Assembly (NCBI RefSeq): GCF_009905435.1
Contig: NZ_JAAAMT010000003.1
Coordinates: 1 to 64,000, forward strand
Origin: Pseudomonas sp. R5(2019)
Lineage (GTDB): Bacteria > Pseudomonadota > Gammaproteobacteria > Pseudomonadales > Pseudomonadaceae
DNA length: 64,000 nucleotides
Reading direction: 5' to 3'
In this document: one piece after another, positions 41,026 to 50,328 of the stretch
How the letters are laid out: every line of letters begins with the position of its first letter
Numbering within the stretch: position 1 is the stretch's first letter
Notes under the pieces: model-generated
What the model saw: only the letters and a program-made list of their open reading frames with translations
Told to the model about the DNA's origin: nothing
The model's database searches: none
Position numbers and translations under genes: made by a program

Positions 41026-42834
41026 TCAAGCGATACCGGCTTGAACCGGTTCATCCAACCCCATTGCGTGCAGGCGGGCATAGAAGCCGCCTTGCGCCAT
41101 CAATTCAGCGTGAGTACCCCGCTCGACGATACGACCTTGATCCATAACCAGAATCAGATCAGCCTTCTCGATGGTCGACAGGCGGTGAGCGATGACCAGT
41201 GTCGTCCGGCCTTTCATTACCTGATCGAGTGCTGCCTGAATGTGTCGCTCGGACTCAGTATCAAGCGCCGAAGTCGCTTCATCGAGAATCAGCAGCGGTG
41301 CGTTTTTCAGCAATGCACGCGCAATCGCCAGGCGCTGGCGTTGACCACCTGAGAGCAGAACGCCGTTTTCCCCTACCTGAGTATCAAAACCCTCAGGCAA
41401 CTGGTCGACAAAGTCCTTGGCGTAAGCATCTGCGGCAGCGGCTTCGATCTGATCGCGAGGAGCGCCGGCCAGATCACCATAGGCAATATTGTTGGCCACG
41501 GTGTCGTTGAACAAGGTGACATGCTGAGTGACCTGGGCAATGTGACGCCGCAGGTTGCGCAGTCGATACTCTTCGGTGTCGACTCCATCGAGCAATATCT
41601 GCCCATGCTCGTGATGGTAAAAACGCGGTATCAGGCTGGCCAGGGTCGACTTGCCACTGCCTGAACGTCCCACCAGCGCAATCATTTGCCCTGGCATCGC
41701 GGTGAACGTGATGTCGCTGAGTACTTCACGCTCGGTACCTGGGTACTTGAAGGTCAGGTTGCGAACCTCCAGAAGCCCGCTAACGGATTCGCGTTCGACC
41801 GTGCCCTGATCCACTTCAGGTTCTACATCCAGCTGTTCGAAAATGCTTTCAGCACCGGCAACGCCTTTCTGGATGGTCGAGCTGACCTCGGACAATTGGC
41901 GAATGGGCTTGGGCAGCAAACCGGCGGCGGTAATATAAGCAACCAGATCACCCGCGCTGGCATCGCCACGGAGATAGAGCACCAAGAACATCAGCATGGC
42001 CATGGCGCTGTATATCACCAGTTGCAGCATGGGCGTATAGACTGCTCCGGTTTTGGTCATACGCAATTGCTTGTCGGTGTTGCTCTGGCTGGCGCTGGAA
42101 AAGCGATCCTGTTCATAGCGCTCGCCGCCGAAGCTGCGCACCACCCGATAGCCCTGGATGGTTTCCGATGCTACGTGAGTCACATCGCCCATTGCGACCT
42201 GAATCTTCTTGCTCTGTTTACGGAATTTTTTGCTGGCGCTACCCACCATAAAGGCAATCAGAGGCAGAATGGCCAGCATTACCAGCGTCAGTTTCCAGTT
42301 CATCCAGAGCAGGTAGCCGAACAGGAAGACCACGGTCAGGCCTTCACGGATCACCACTTTGATCGCATCTGTCGCAGCACCTGTGACCATCGTCACGTTG
42401 AAGGTGATTCTTGAAATCAAATGCCCGGAGTTGTGGGTATCGAAATACCGATTGGGCAGAACCAAGAGCTTATTGAACAACTCGACGCGCAAGTCGTGGA
42501 CGAGCCCCAACGAGACCTTCGCCAAAAAGTAGTTACCCAGGAACGATCCCACTCCTTGCCAGGCCGCGATCAATACGATCAGCAATGGCACGGCTTGCAG
42601 CAATTGCAAGTCGCGCAGATAGGGTACGTGGGGGAATAGCACCGCTTCGGGATTGCTCAGGCCATCCACAAAATACTTGAGGATGCCGGCCAACATCGGC
42701 TGTGTCGACGCGAAGATCACGAAACCGATGATGCTCAGCAAAAAGATGCCGACATACGGTTTCACATAACCCAGCAACCGAAAATAGATTTTCAGGCTGG
42801 AGCCTTGCTCCAATGCTGGCGATGAATCACTCAT
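41026..42834 (-). CDS. msbA: Lipid A ABC transporter MsbA
   Basis: MsbA flips lipid A-core across the inner membrane using ATP. The 602-residue protein has six membrane helices (residues about 20-320) fused to an ABC ATPase with Walker A GRSGSGKSTL, signature LSGGQRQRLAIARAL, Walker B LLILDEATSALD and the H-loop VIAHRLST. Length is normal. It lies 15 bases after waaL and before hldE, consistent with an LPS transcription unit. Confidence 0.95.
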   Translation of the reverse strand: MSDSSPALEQGSSLKIYFRLLGYVKPYVGIFLLSIIGFVIFASTQPMLAGILKYFVDGLSNPEAVLFPHVPYLRDLQLLQAVPLLIVLIAAWQGVGSFLGNYFLAKVSLGLVHDLRVELFNKLLVLPNRYFDTHNSGHLISRITFNVTMVTGAATDAIKVVIREGLTVVFLFGYLLWMNWKLTLVMLAILPLIAFMVGSASKKFRKQSKKIQVAMGDVTHVASETIQGYRVVRSFGGERYEQDRFSSASQSNTDKQLRMTKTGAVYTPMLQLVIYSAMAMLMFLVLYLRGDASAGDLVAYITAAGLLPKPIRQLSEVSSTIQKGVAGAESIFEQLDVEPEVDQGTVERESVSGLLEVRNLTFKYPGTEREVLSDITFTAMPGQMIALVGRSGSGKSTLASLIPRFYHHEHGQILLDGVDTEEYRLRNLRRHIAQVTQHVTLFNDTVANNIAYGDLAGAPRDQIEAAAADAYAKDFVDQLPEGFDTQVGENGVLLSGGQRQRLAIARALLKNAPLLILDEATSALDTESERHIQAALDQVMKGRTTLVIAHRLSTIEKADLILVMDQGRIVERGTHAELMAQGGFYARLHAMGLDEPVQAGIA

Positions 42835-42849
42835 CTTCGCGCTCTCTGT

Positions 42850-44022
42850 TTATGAAGAACGGGCGATTTTATCACAGGCTTGGTCATGGGCATGCGCCCA
42901 GGTCAAAACACTGGCCAAACCTACCGGCAACCAGGTAATGAACCATTCCGCCCGCGGGCTGCCCGAGATGCTTGCAGCATCGAACTGCATCGCCAGCGTC
43001 GAGAACACCCACAGACCAAGCAACCCCTTGCCAAAGGGCGTATCGCGCTTGCGCCAGACGGCCAGCAATACTGCGAGCCAGACAGCGAGCCACAATGCCA
43101 GGCCAGGCAGCCCCAGTTCGATTGCGATGTGGGTGAACATGTTGTGGGAATGGTCGAACTGAATACCGTTGCTCAGTACCTCATAGAATGAACCCAGGCC
43201 AAGACCGAGGACGGGGTGCTCGGCAATCATTTGCAGGCTGCCCCTGAAGATCTCTGGGCGATAGGAAAACCCACGAGCCAGAACCAATGGCTCCAGCAGC
43301 CAGAAACCTAGCACTGCAGCCGCAATAGCACCTAGCGCAATCAGGCAACTGCGCCGATCCCGACACCAGATTGGCATCGCTATCACGGTAAACATCAAGG
43401 CCAGAGCCGCGCCGCGACTTTGGCAAAACACCACGAATGCGGCCAGAGAGGTGATTGAAGCAACCCAGAGGACCTGGAACCAGCGTTGGCGGGGTTGCCA
43501 ATGAAGCAGCCAGATGATTGCGGCGGCAATCACATAAGCACCCAGGATGGGGTGTGAAAGCTCTCCAATCCCTTCTAGACGTGCAACCCAGCTTTGCCCT
43601 TGCTGACCATAGAACCTGACTATCGAGATCAATGCCGCGAGCCCGAGCCCCACGCCTGCGCATTGCATGACGGTAATGACACGCTCGCTCCGGCCATTGG
43701 CCAACACCGGAAAAAACAGGAGAAATACCGAAATATAAAGCAGACGCTTCACTTCTCGCCCGCTATCGGGCGAGGCGCTCCAGATCAGGCTGAGCGCTGC
43801 CCAACCCAGAAGTGACAGCACAGCCACACACACGAATCGCTGAGCGTCCCAGACCTCGACCAGACGGGTATGGGCCGACCATGCAAATACCAGTGTCGGC
43901 AACCACAAAAAGACAACAAGGCCTTGCTGATAGATCTTGTTGCTGGGTGCGAAAGCGATGGCCAAAAGAAACCAGAGTAAGCCGGCGGTCAACCACGCCT
44001 GAGCCCCACGATTTGCATGCAT
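42850..44022 (-). CDS. waaL: O-antigen ligase WaaL
   Basis: WaaL joins O-antigen polymer to lipid A-core on the periplasmic side. The 390-residue protein is a multi-spanning membrane protein (about 12 helices) with a large periplasmic loop and the family motif HSHNMFTHIAIELGLPG near residue 310. The ATG at 44022 has GGAG nine bases upstream; earlier in-frame starts (44037 and 44085) have none. GC content falls noticeably here compared with msbA and waaA. It diverges from the kinase-like gene at 44128. Confidence 0.88.
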   Translation of the reverse strand: MHANRGAQAWLTAGLLWFLLAIAFAPSNKIYQQGLVVFLWLPTLVFAWSAHTRLVEVWDAQRFVCVAVLSLLGWAALSLIWSASPDSGREVKRLLYISVFLLFFPVLANGRSERVITVMQCAGVGLGLAALISIVRFYGQQGQSWVARLEGIGELSHPILGAYVIAAAIIWLLHWQPRQRWFQVLWVASITSLAAFVVFCQSRGAALALMFTVIAMPIWCRDRRSCLIALGAIAAAVLGFWLLEPLVLARGFSYRPEIFRGSLQMIAEHPVLGLGLGSFYEVLSNGIQFDHSHNMFTHIAIELGLPGLALWLAVWLAVLLAVWRKRDTPFGKGLLGLWVFSTLAMQFDAASISGSPRAEWFITWLPVGLASVLTWAHAHDQACDKIARSS

Positions 44023-44127
44023 CAAACATCTCTCCATCGAATCAGCCAACCTGGCATGGTGAATCCTTAAACTTTTCGGCATCATTGCCGTTCATCAAAC
44101 TGCTCGCCAATCGACAAGGCTTATACA

Positions 44128-44733
44128 ATGCAATGCTCCCGGCTGACTCAGGCCGCCTTAGGCAAAATGATCATTGGCGCCAGAATACTGGAGTCCGACA
44201 GCTTCGGTGCGAAAGTGTACCTGTTGCAAGACGGCAATATCCTCAAACTGTTTCGACGCAAGCGTCTGTTCTCTTCGGCCTTGATGCGACCTTACTCGAA
44301 ACGCTTTATCGACAATGCCCTGCAACTGCAGAAGCTCGGGATACCGACATTACACGTGCTGAGCTTTCACAAGCTGGACCTGCCGGGAACGACCGCGGTT
44401 CTGTATAGCCCTCTGCCTGGCGAAACATTGCGCCAGAGAAGTATTCAACCCGGCTTCAGCTGGAAGGATGCATTGCCATCCCTGATTGAACTGATTCGCA
44501 GCCTGCATCAATCGGGTATCTATTTCCGCTCACTGCATCTGGGAAATATCGTAGCGACACCCGAAGGGGAGTTGGGATTGATTGATGTCGCTGACATGCG
44601 CTTTTTGCGCGCCCCTCTGTCAAAGCGGCTGGCCAGGCGCAACCTTCAACATTTTGCCCGGTACATCGGCCGCGAAAGGCTCACCAGCGAGTTCCCTCTC
44701 GCTGCGCTCGAGAAAGCCTTACTGCCGGCCTGA
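44128..44733 (+). CDS. Small LPS kinase-like protein
   Basis: The 201-residue protein has the shape of a minimal KdkA/RIO-like kinase: VYLLQDGNILKLFRRK (ATP-binding lobe with Lys), FRSLHLGNIVATPEGELGLIDVADM (catalytic loop and metal-binding Asp). In the catalytic loop the usual Asp before L-H is Ser, so it may phosphorylate weakly or not at all. The position next to waaL matches PA4998 of P. aeruginosa. It is the only plus-strand gene in the LPS block, and its end overlaps the convergent glycosyltransferase gene by 15 bases. Confidence 0.75.
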   Translation: MQCSRLTQAALGKMIIGARILESDSFGAKVYLLQDGNILKLFRRKRLFSSALMRPYSKRFIDNALQLQKLGIPTLHVLSFHKLDLPGTTAVLYSPLPGETLRQRSIQPGFSWKDALPSLIELIRSLHQSGIYFRSLHLGNIVATPEGELGLIDVADMRFLRAPLSKRLARRNLQHFARYIGRERLTSEFPLAALEKALLPA

Positions 44734-45837
44734 TGCGGGTTTGCTGCTCAACAACAAGCGCGATTCCAGACTGAATCGTTGCCAGGCAGCTTCGGGCGAC
44801 AATGCACGAAACTGACTCTCGGATACCTGCTTCGCGTCCAGCGACGCACATCGGGCGATTGCCTGTGCCCAACCGCGTTGGTCGCCAGCGGCGGCATAGA
44901 AACCGGCATCGCCTAACTGCTCGCGAAACACCGTCAGATCGCTGACCAGGACCGGCACTCCCGCCATGACGGCTTCCTGCAGGACAAGACCAAGCCCTTC
45001 CTCGCGAGAGGGGATCAGCAACCAGTCGAATGCTCGATAACACCTATCCAGGCCATTTCGGTGCCCCGGCAGCATCACTTTGCTTTCCAATCCATGGCGC
45101 CTGATCTGTCGCTCCAGTACAAGACGGTCAGGCCCTTCGCCGACTATCACCAGTCTCAGATCGGACTGCTCCTTCAAAGCGGTGGAGAAGGCTTCGAGCA
45201 GATAATCGAAGCCCTTGTCAGCCACCAGCCGCCCCACTGCCCCCATCACTTTGACGTTCGGCTCATTGATCGCCAACTCGCGGCGAGCGGCATCACGGCT
45301 CAATAGCCTGGAGCAGAAATTCGTGGGTTCCAGGGCACTGCGCAAAGCCATCACGGACAGGTTCAGGTCTTCCTGCAGGTCAGTCGCCAAGGTGCGAGAG
45401 ACGGCAACCAAAGCCAGGCGCGAAGAAGGAAAGGCTCGCAGCAGCGCCCGATCGGATGCTCGAAGTCGGGTTACACCGTGGAAAATTACAATGACTCGAA
45501 TGTCGTCCAGGTCAACCAATGCCGGCAAGAGCATACGCGCCACCCCGATCCCGTCGAGCAACAGGACCTGCGCCCCACTGGCAGCAACCGCCTTGCGAAG
45601 CCGGGCCTGCATCCATCGCTTCAACACCGCCCAGACGTGACGCCCTTTGAGCAGGCGATGCGGAAGGTGCCACTCTCGATACTTGCCGATATCGCCTATG
45701 CAACCTGTAGCCTTCCCTTGCAGCAGCCAGGTGTTGATGGAAGCGCCTGAGTCGGCAAAGGACAAAATCTGCTGATGGACCTTATGCACCGAAGCATAAG
45801 GCGAGCCGCCGGCCCACATCACGTTAATGACATTCAT
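44719..45837 (-). CDS. Glycosyltransferase family 4 (Ssg-like)
   Basis: The 372-residue protein has the two-domain GT-B form, with the C-terminal donor-site motif EEGLGLVLQEAVMAGVPVLVSD and GAVGRLVADKGFDYLLEAF. Its N-terminus (MNVINVMWAGGSPYASVHKV) resembles the Ssg protein (PA5001) needed for outer-core and O-antigen attachment and for surface properties. The ATG at 45837 is the more probable of two nearby starts; neither has a strong ribosome binding site. The enzyme acts at the inner membrane face, and its acceptor sugar is unknown. Confidence 0.8.
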   Translation of the reverse strand: MNVINVMWAGGSPYASVHKVHQQILSFADSGASINTWLLQGKATGCIGDIGKYREWHLPHRLLKGRHVWAVLKRWMQARLRKAVAASGAQVLLLDGIGVARMLLPALVDLDDIRVIVIFHGVTRLRASDRALLRAFPSSRLALVAVSRTLATDLQEDLNLSVMALRSALEPTNFCSRLLSRDAARRELAINEPNVKVMGAVGRLVADKGFDYLLEAFSTALKEQSDLRLVIVGEGPDRLVLERQIRRHGLESKVMLPGHRNGLDRCYRAFDWLLIPSREEGLGLVLQEAVMAGVPVLVSDLTVFREQLGDAGFYAAAGDQRGWAQAIARCASLDAKQVSESQFRALSPEAAWQRFSLESRLLLSSKPASGRQ

Positions 45838-45970
45838 TGAGCATCGCACTCTATTTCATGCATCGCTGAGCTCGAATCGGCAGATTCCAAGGGGATATGA
45901 GCCAAAACCTGCACCAATCAAAAGACCATTCAAAAACAGACACCCCAACTTGACACCTGCAAATTCCGGA

Positions 45971-46927
45971 TCAGATTCCCAGCTTTAAACGCAGCCGACT
46001 CCAAAGGCTCAACGGCGGGTGATGACGCAATTGAGGGTGTAGTGCAGCGACCACCTGCCGCCCCAATTCCCCGAACCCATAACTCGAGGTCACCAAATCA
46101 TGCCCGTTACGGGCAATCTGATCCGCCAGTGCCGGCTCGGCACGTAATCGAGCAAGCTTTTCCCGCAATTGCGCAATGCTGCCATACAGTACGACGTTAT
46201 GCATATCCTGGAAGCCCAGAGCGCGGTTCTCCTGCTCACCCTGATCGAACGCAAACAAAACGCAGCCGCAGGCCATGGCCTCGAAATTCTTGATCATGTA
46301 CTCACCCATGTCCACATCAGCGCTTACAAAGTAGCGGATGCGGTTGAGCGTGGCACAGTACTCCTCGCCGGACTTTGTCCGTGTGACGACCAGATCCTCG
46401 ACCTGTCCCAACTCATCCAGCAGGGCCTTGCGACCACTGTAGGCAACGCTGTTGGTGCTACCCACAAACGCCAGCTCTATATCCCGCTCACGCCCCTGAT
46501 TATTCAATAGCGCCTGGTCGTAGCCCTTGGGCACGAAGACCGCATCGAAGCCTTCCTGACACAGGCGTTCGCTGACCGTAAAGCCCGAAGTGATCACCCG
46601 CGCCCACGGCAACTTGCGGTAATGCGCACTGAATTTACCGGTGTACTTGCACGGGACGTAATTCTGATAGGCATCGTGCTCCAGGATAACCAGATTGGGA
46701 ATCGTCTTGATGAACCCAACCTGCCGTATTTCTTGCTTGAACCGAAGGAAAAAGACGATTCTGTCGTACCGGGTGACATCGACTTCTCGGCGGAAATAGC
46801 CTCGCAAATCGGCCTGCTCTGCGCTGCTCAACCATCGCAGGTCACACTCGCAATGTTCGGCTACCCCTTCGTACAAGCGATCGAGGATAGCGCGCTGTTC
46901 TTTCTGTACCAGAAACAAAACTTTCAT
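45971..46927 (-). CDS. Glycosyltransferase family 1 protein, outer core
   Basis: The 318-residue protein (MKVLFLVQKEQRAI) ends in a GT-B donor domain with YMIKNFEAMACGCVLFAFD, similar to CgeB/YkvP-type and family 1 glycosyltransferases. No signal peptide is seen. It has no clear counterpart in the P. aeruginosa PAO1 core locus, and its GC content is lower than that of the flanking waa genes, so it is probably a strain-variable outer-core transferase. AGGA lies six bases before the chosen ATG. Confidence 0.75.
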   Translation of the reverse strand: MKVLFLVQKEQRAILDRLYEGVAEHCECDLRWLSSAEQADLRGYFRREVDVTRYDRIVFFLRFKQEIRQVGFIKTIPNLVILEHDAYQNYVPCKYTGKFSAHYRKLPWARVITSGFTVSERLCQEGFDAVFVPKGYDQALLNNQGRERDIELAFVGSTNSVAYSGRKALLDELGQVEDLVVTRTKSGEEYCATLNRIRYFVSADVDMGEYMIKNFEAMACGCVLFAFDQGEQENRALGFQDMHNVVLYGSIAQLREKLARLRAEPALADQIARNGHDLVTSSYGFGELGRQVVAALHPQLRHHPPLSLWSRLRLKLGI

Positions 46928-47100
46928 CATTTTTCCTGCGGCGATTGTCAGCCACACACGACACTGTCAGGCATCTACGCGACAGAACATTTCATGCTGA
47001 CGCACAAATTCGCGAAAAGCTCGCTTGCGAGATGAGTCGAGCCCTGCCGGTAAATCGCGCTGTCGTACGTTTTAGCCCAGTTGCTTTGACAAGACCTTTC

Positions 47101-47982
47101 TCATGATTTTTCCTGATGAAAACCGGTCTGGTCGATAATCCAGCTCGACGACTCTGCGATTTGCCGCACCCGAGCGGGATCGGGTATGGCCAGCTTCCAC
47201 CAGTCTTGTTTCCAGCAAAGAAAGTGGAAATAGGGAAAGCAGCGGTCACCGTCGCGGTCGTTGCTCAAGCGGCCGTCGCGCCAGTACCAGTGGTTGGGGA
47301 AATCGCTGCTGCCGTCATGCCACTTGATGGCGCCACCGGGCGTACTGAACGCCTCGGTAAATTCGCTGCGCCGACGCAACGGGTTGAACTTGCCAACCAG
47401 TTTGAACAGCGGCTTGGGAAAATTCTTGCGCCACAGAAACAGGCGGCTGAACGCGCCTTCGTCGAGGGCATGGTGTTCATTGTCGGTGAAGCGGGCACGC
47501 CAATTCTTGATCTGCATGAAGAGTTCGCGCTTGCAGGCGGTGTTGCGCATCAAGCATAGATGCCCGGCAACGCGGCGCTCGTGGGTCGAGAACAGGTCGT
47601 TGCGCGACAGCCGCTCGGCGGTGAAATAGGCACGCAGGTTGCCGTATATAACGTCGATATCGCCAAATGCCCAAAAGTCATAGCCATGAAGTCGATCTTC
47701 ATGAATGTAGCCCAGTGCGGGTTTGATATCGCACAGCTTATAGGCGTTGGTAGGGGCGAAGTCGATGGCCAATCTCGAAGAGACCAATTTGCAATATTCA
47801 GTAAAACCAATCTCCTCAACCTGCACGTTTTTGGGCAGGTCCTGAGGGATTCCGCAGTCACTGAACAGTAGCCAGTTGATATCGGCGTTACGCCGGCAAC
47901 TCTCGAGAAAAAACGGCATCCAGAACGGCCAACGCCCGAAATACGGGATGATGAACAAGATGCGAGGGTTGGGATTGATCAC
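47101..47982 (-). CDS. DUF6625 family protein, putative glycosyltransferase
   Basis: The 293-residue protein matches a family now called DUF6625. It starts ILFIIPYFGRWPFWMPFFLE and contains LCDIKPALGYI and FWAFGDIDVIYGN; the DID triplet looks like the DxD metal/nucleotide-sugar site of GT-A glycosyltransferases. Many Trp residues lie near the C-terminus. Its place between glycosyltransferases and dnpA suggests outer-core sugar transfer, by inference only. Confidence 0.72.
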   Translation of the reverse strand: MINPNPRILFIIPYFGRWPFWMPFFLESCRRNADINWLLFSDCGIPQDLPKNVQVEEIGFTEYCKLVSSRLAIDFAPTNAYKLCDIKPALGYIHEDRLHGYDFWAFGDIDVIYGNLRAYFTAERLSRNDLFSTHERRVAGHLCLMRNTACKRELFMQIKNWRARFTDNEHHALDEGAFSRLFLWRKNFPKPLFKLVGKFNPLRRRSEFTEAFSTPGGAIKWHDGSSDFPNHWYWRDGRLSNDRDGDRCFPYFHFLCWKQDWWKLAIPDPARVRQIAESSSWIIDQTGFHQEKS

Positions 47983-48007
47983 TTGAAGCTCACTGTTTTA
48001 AGACGTT

Positions 48008-49435
48008 TCAGGGCATTTTAGTGTCTGCGTCATGTTTCACGACCCAGAAAAGCTCATGACGGCGTACCGCCTTGCGAAAGAACTCGTTTTCGCCAAATTT
48101 CGAGCCGTGACGACCTGCCAATAACCGCTGCAGTACCCGGCGCAACCGCCGTTTGAGCGGTGGCCGAGGCTGTAGATCATGCATCATACCCAGCGCCATG
48201 GCCTTGTCGCACTGACGTTGCCCGTCAAGCGACAGGCTGTAAGGCAGCCAGGCCTCGTCGCCTTGCAACACCGGCGGCAAGGCCACCCCCGCGCCCGTAT
48301 CACCCATGGGCCAACGGTCGTTGTCGTGCAGGTGGTTGGCGTAGCCAAGCAGGGCTTCAGGCTGCCAATCCAGGCCCCGCAGGGCTTCCATCAGCGCCTG
48401 CTGGGCGCACAGGTGGTCCGGATGGGGGTCGAGAGTGGGGTGAGGCATGACGATCACCTGCGGCCTGGCCTTGAGCAGCATGGCGCGCAAGTCCGCCAGC
48501 AGGTTGCTCCAGCTCGGTACCCCGTCGTCGCCCGGCAAGGCCAGGCTGTTGAGCTGCCGGAACGGCCGGGTATCGCCAGTCTCGGCCTCACGCGAGCCGA
48601 TCGGCTGATCGGGCGCGGCCTGCATCGCCGGCAGTTGCAGGCAGAAATAGCCCAACTGCACACACTGGGCCTCAGGTACGCCAGCCCAGCGCGGCACCGC
48701 GATACTGTCCCAGGCCCGCAAACGGCCCTTGAGCTGTGCAGCCGCCGCGCGCTCAAGGCCCATTTGCTGATAATGCTCGGCTTCGATTTCACCGGCGGTC
48801 AGGGTCACGATCCAGGCTTGCGCGGCCTGGCTGTACAGGCCATAGGCAGCCAGCTCGGCATCGTCGGCATGGGGCGCAATGACCATGACCCGCTTGTGGC
48901 GATAGTCGGGATGACGAAACACCCACAGCGTCGGCTGGCCGAGAAGCCGGCAGAACCGCCCCCGCAGGCGCAAGCGCCCTTCGCCAAGTGCCGTCCCCAT
49001 CCCGCTGAGATTGAGGTAACGCAGGCCTTTTACACCGCGCTCGAAGGTTTGCCGGTCGTGTTGTTGATCGGCGATCAACGCAACCGCAGGATCAAGAAAA
49101 CGCCCCAGCCAACCACTTTTGAGCCTGATTTGCAGGATCAGGGTCTCACTGCCATCCAGTTGCAACGGCTGCTCGACGAGCAGGCGGCCACCCTCGAACC
49201 GCACCGGCGGTTGTTCGCTGTCGTCGGGGAAACGGTAGCGATAATCCTCATCAGGGGCATAGAACAGATGGTCGGCAAACCAGGCTTCGTGCGCGACCCA
49301 GGCAAGCACCGCCAGCAGCAACGGCAGCCACCAGGCCACCAGCACGCCCACGACAACCAGCAGCACCAGACCCACCAACAGGCCCAGCCGCTTGTTGCGC
49401 CGGTGGCGCTTGAGCAACTGCTGCTTGCGGTTCAA
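48008..49435 (-). CDS. dnpA: PIG-L deacetylase family protein (DnpA-like)
   Basis: The 475-residue protein has an N-terminal membrane helix pair (GLLVGLVLLVVVGVLVAWWL) followed by a PIG-L zinc deacetylase domain (about 185-400) with APHADDAEL and the late HPDH. The P. aeruginosa homologue PA5002 (DnpA) is needed for fluoroquinolone-tolerant persisters and is thought to deacetylate N-acetylated sugars of LPS. The start is either TTG at 49435, overlapping the mig-14 stop (TTGA), or GTG at 49462, which has a better ribosome binding site (AAGGA). Confidence 0.85.
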   Translation of the reverse strand: MNRKQQLLKRHRRNKRLGLLVGLVLLVVVGVLVAWWLPLLLAVLAWVAHEAWFADHLFYAPDEDYRYRFPDDSEQPPVRFEGGRLLVEQPLQLDGSETLILQIRLKSGWLGRFLDPAVALIADQQHDRQTFERGVKGLRYLNLSGMGTALGEGRLRLRGRFCRLLGQPTLWVFRHPDYRHKRVMVIAPHADDAELAAYGLYSQAAQAWIVTLTAGEIEAEHYQQMGLERAAAAQLKGRLRAWDSIAVPRWAGVPEAQCVQLGYFCLQLPAMQAAPDQPIGSREAETGDTRPFRQLNSLALPGDDGVPSWSNLLADLRAMLLKARPQVIVMPHPTLDPHPDHLCAQQALMEALRGLDWQPEALLGYANHLHDNDRWPMGDTGAGVALPPVLQGDEAWLPYSLSLDGQRQCDKAMALGMMHDLQPRPPLKRRLRRVLQRLLAGRHGSKFGENEFFRKAVRRHELFWVVKHDADTKMP

Positions 49436-50328
49436 ACCTGAAATACCGGCACGGGGTTGCACCAACGGTCCTTGTAATCACGATCCGAACGCCCGAACGA
49501 GAAGCGCAACGGCTTGTTGCGCGCGCGGGCATCTTCCCAGGCACTTTGGGTATTGAGGAAACTCAGGACACTGCCCGGGCTGAACTCACGGGTTTGCGGA
49601 TCGACGCCACCGTTGACGTATTCGACGCTGATCCATTCCGGCGCTTCAACCCGATAAACCAGCTGGATCGCAATCGGCGCATCGTTGAGAAACACCACCG
49701 AGCCAATCAGCAATGAACGCAGGCGCTCGATGACTTCTGCCATGCGCTCGGCGCCGGTGGCCGGGAATTCCCAGCGGCGTAGAAACAGGTCGCAATACAT
49801 CGCCCCCAATTCCGCGCTGGTGAACTCACTGACCGGTCGCACCACCCCACCCGCCTCTTCCAGCAGGCGCAGTTCACGGCGTTGGTTGTAGCGAAACTTC
49901 TTGGACAGTTCTTCAGGCATGCGTGCCATCGCCAGCGATTCAGCCTGCTCCTGGAGCGTACTGAAACAGTTCTGGTTCAGCGCCGACAGGTAACGCCCCA
50001 CATGCCGCAACGGTACGTCGGCCCCCGTCGCCGCCGGCAGAATGAACTCGGCATTGCCCATATCGAACACGCCTTTCTTGCCATGGGCCTTGAGCACCTG
50101 CTTGGACAGCGCCAGGTGACGGCCCCAGGTGGGAATCGCCGCCTGCACTTCACCGCCCTGCTCCCAGGCCAGATAGCGCACCGGGATACCCGCCACTTCG
50201 GCCAGCTGTTCGATCACCAGCGGGTGAGTCGCCACACTGCCACCGAAGCGCTGCCAGGCCTGTGCATAAGTTGCCGCATCCACGGCTGTCCAGCCGCGCT
50301 CACGCCAGCTTCGAATTCGGTTGAGCAT
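49432..50328 (-). CDS. mig-14: Mig-14 family protein
   Basis: The 298-residue protein belongs to the Mig-14 family, an inner-membrane-associated acetyltransferase-like (GNAT) protein that helps Salmonella and P. aeruginosa resist antimicrobial peptides. Recognisable parts are KKFRYNQRRELRLLEEAGG, WEFPATGAERMAEVIERL and FSFGRSDRDYKDRW. It overlaps wapH by one base (TGATG) and dnpA by four, so the three are translated together. Confidence 0.88.
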   Translation of the reverse strand: MLNRIRSWRERGWTAVDAATYAQAWQRFGGSVATHPLVIEQLAEVAGIPVRYLAWEQGGEVQAAIPTWGRHLALSKQVLKAHGKKGVFDMGNAEFILPAATGADVPLRHVGRYLSALNQNCFSTLQEQAESLAMARMPEELSKKFRYNQRRELRLLEEAGGVVRPVSEFTSAELGAMYCDLFLRRWEFPATGAERMAEVIERLRSLLIGSVVFLNDAPIAIQLVYRVEAPEWISVEYVNGGVDPQTREFSPGSVLSFLNTQSAWEDARARNKPLRFSFGRSDRDYKDRWCNPVPVFQV

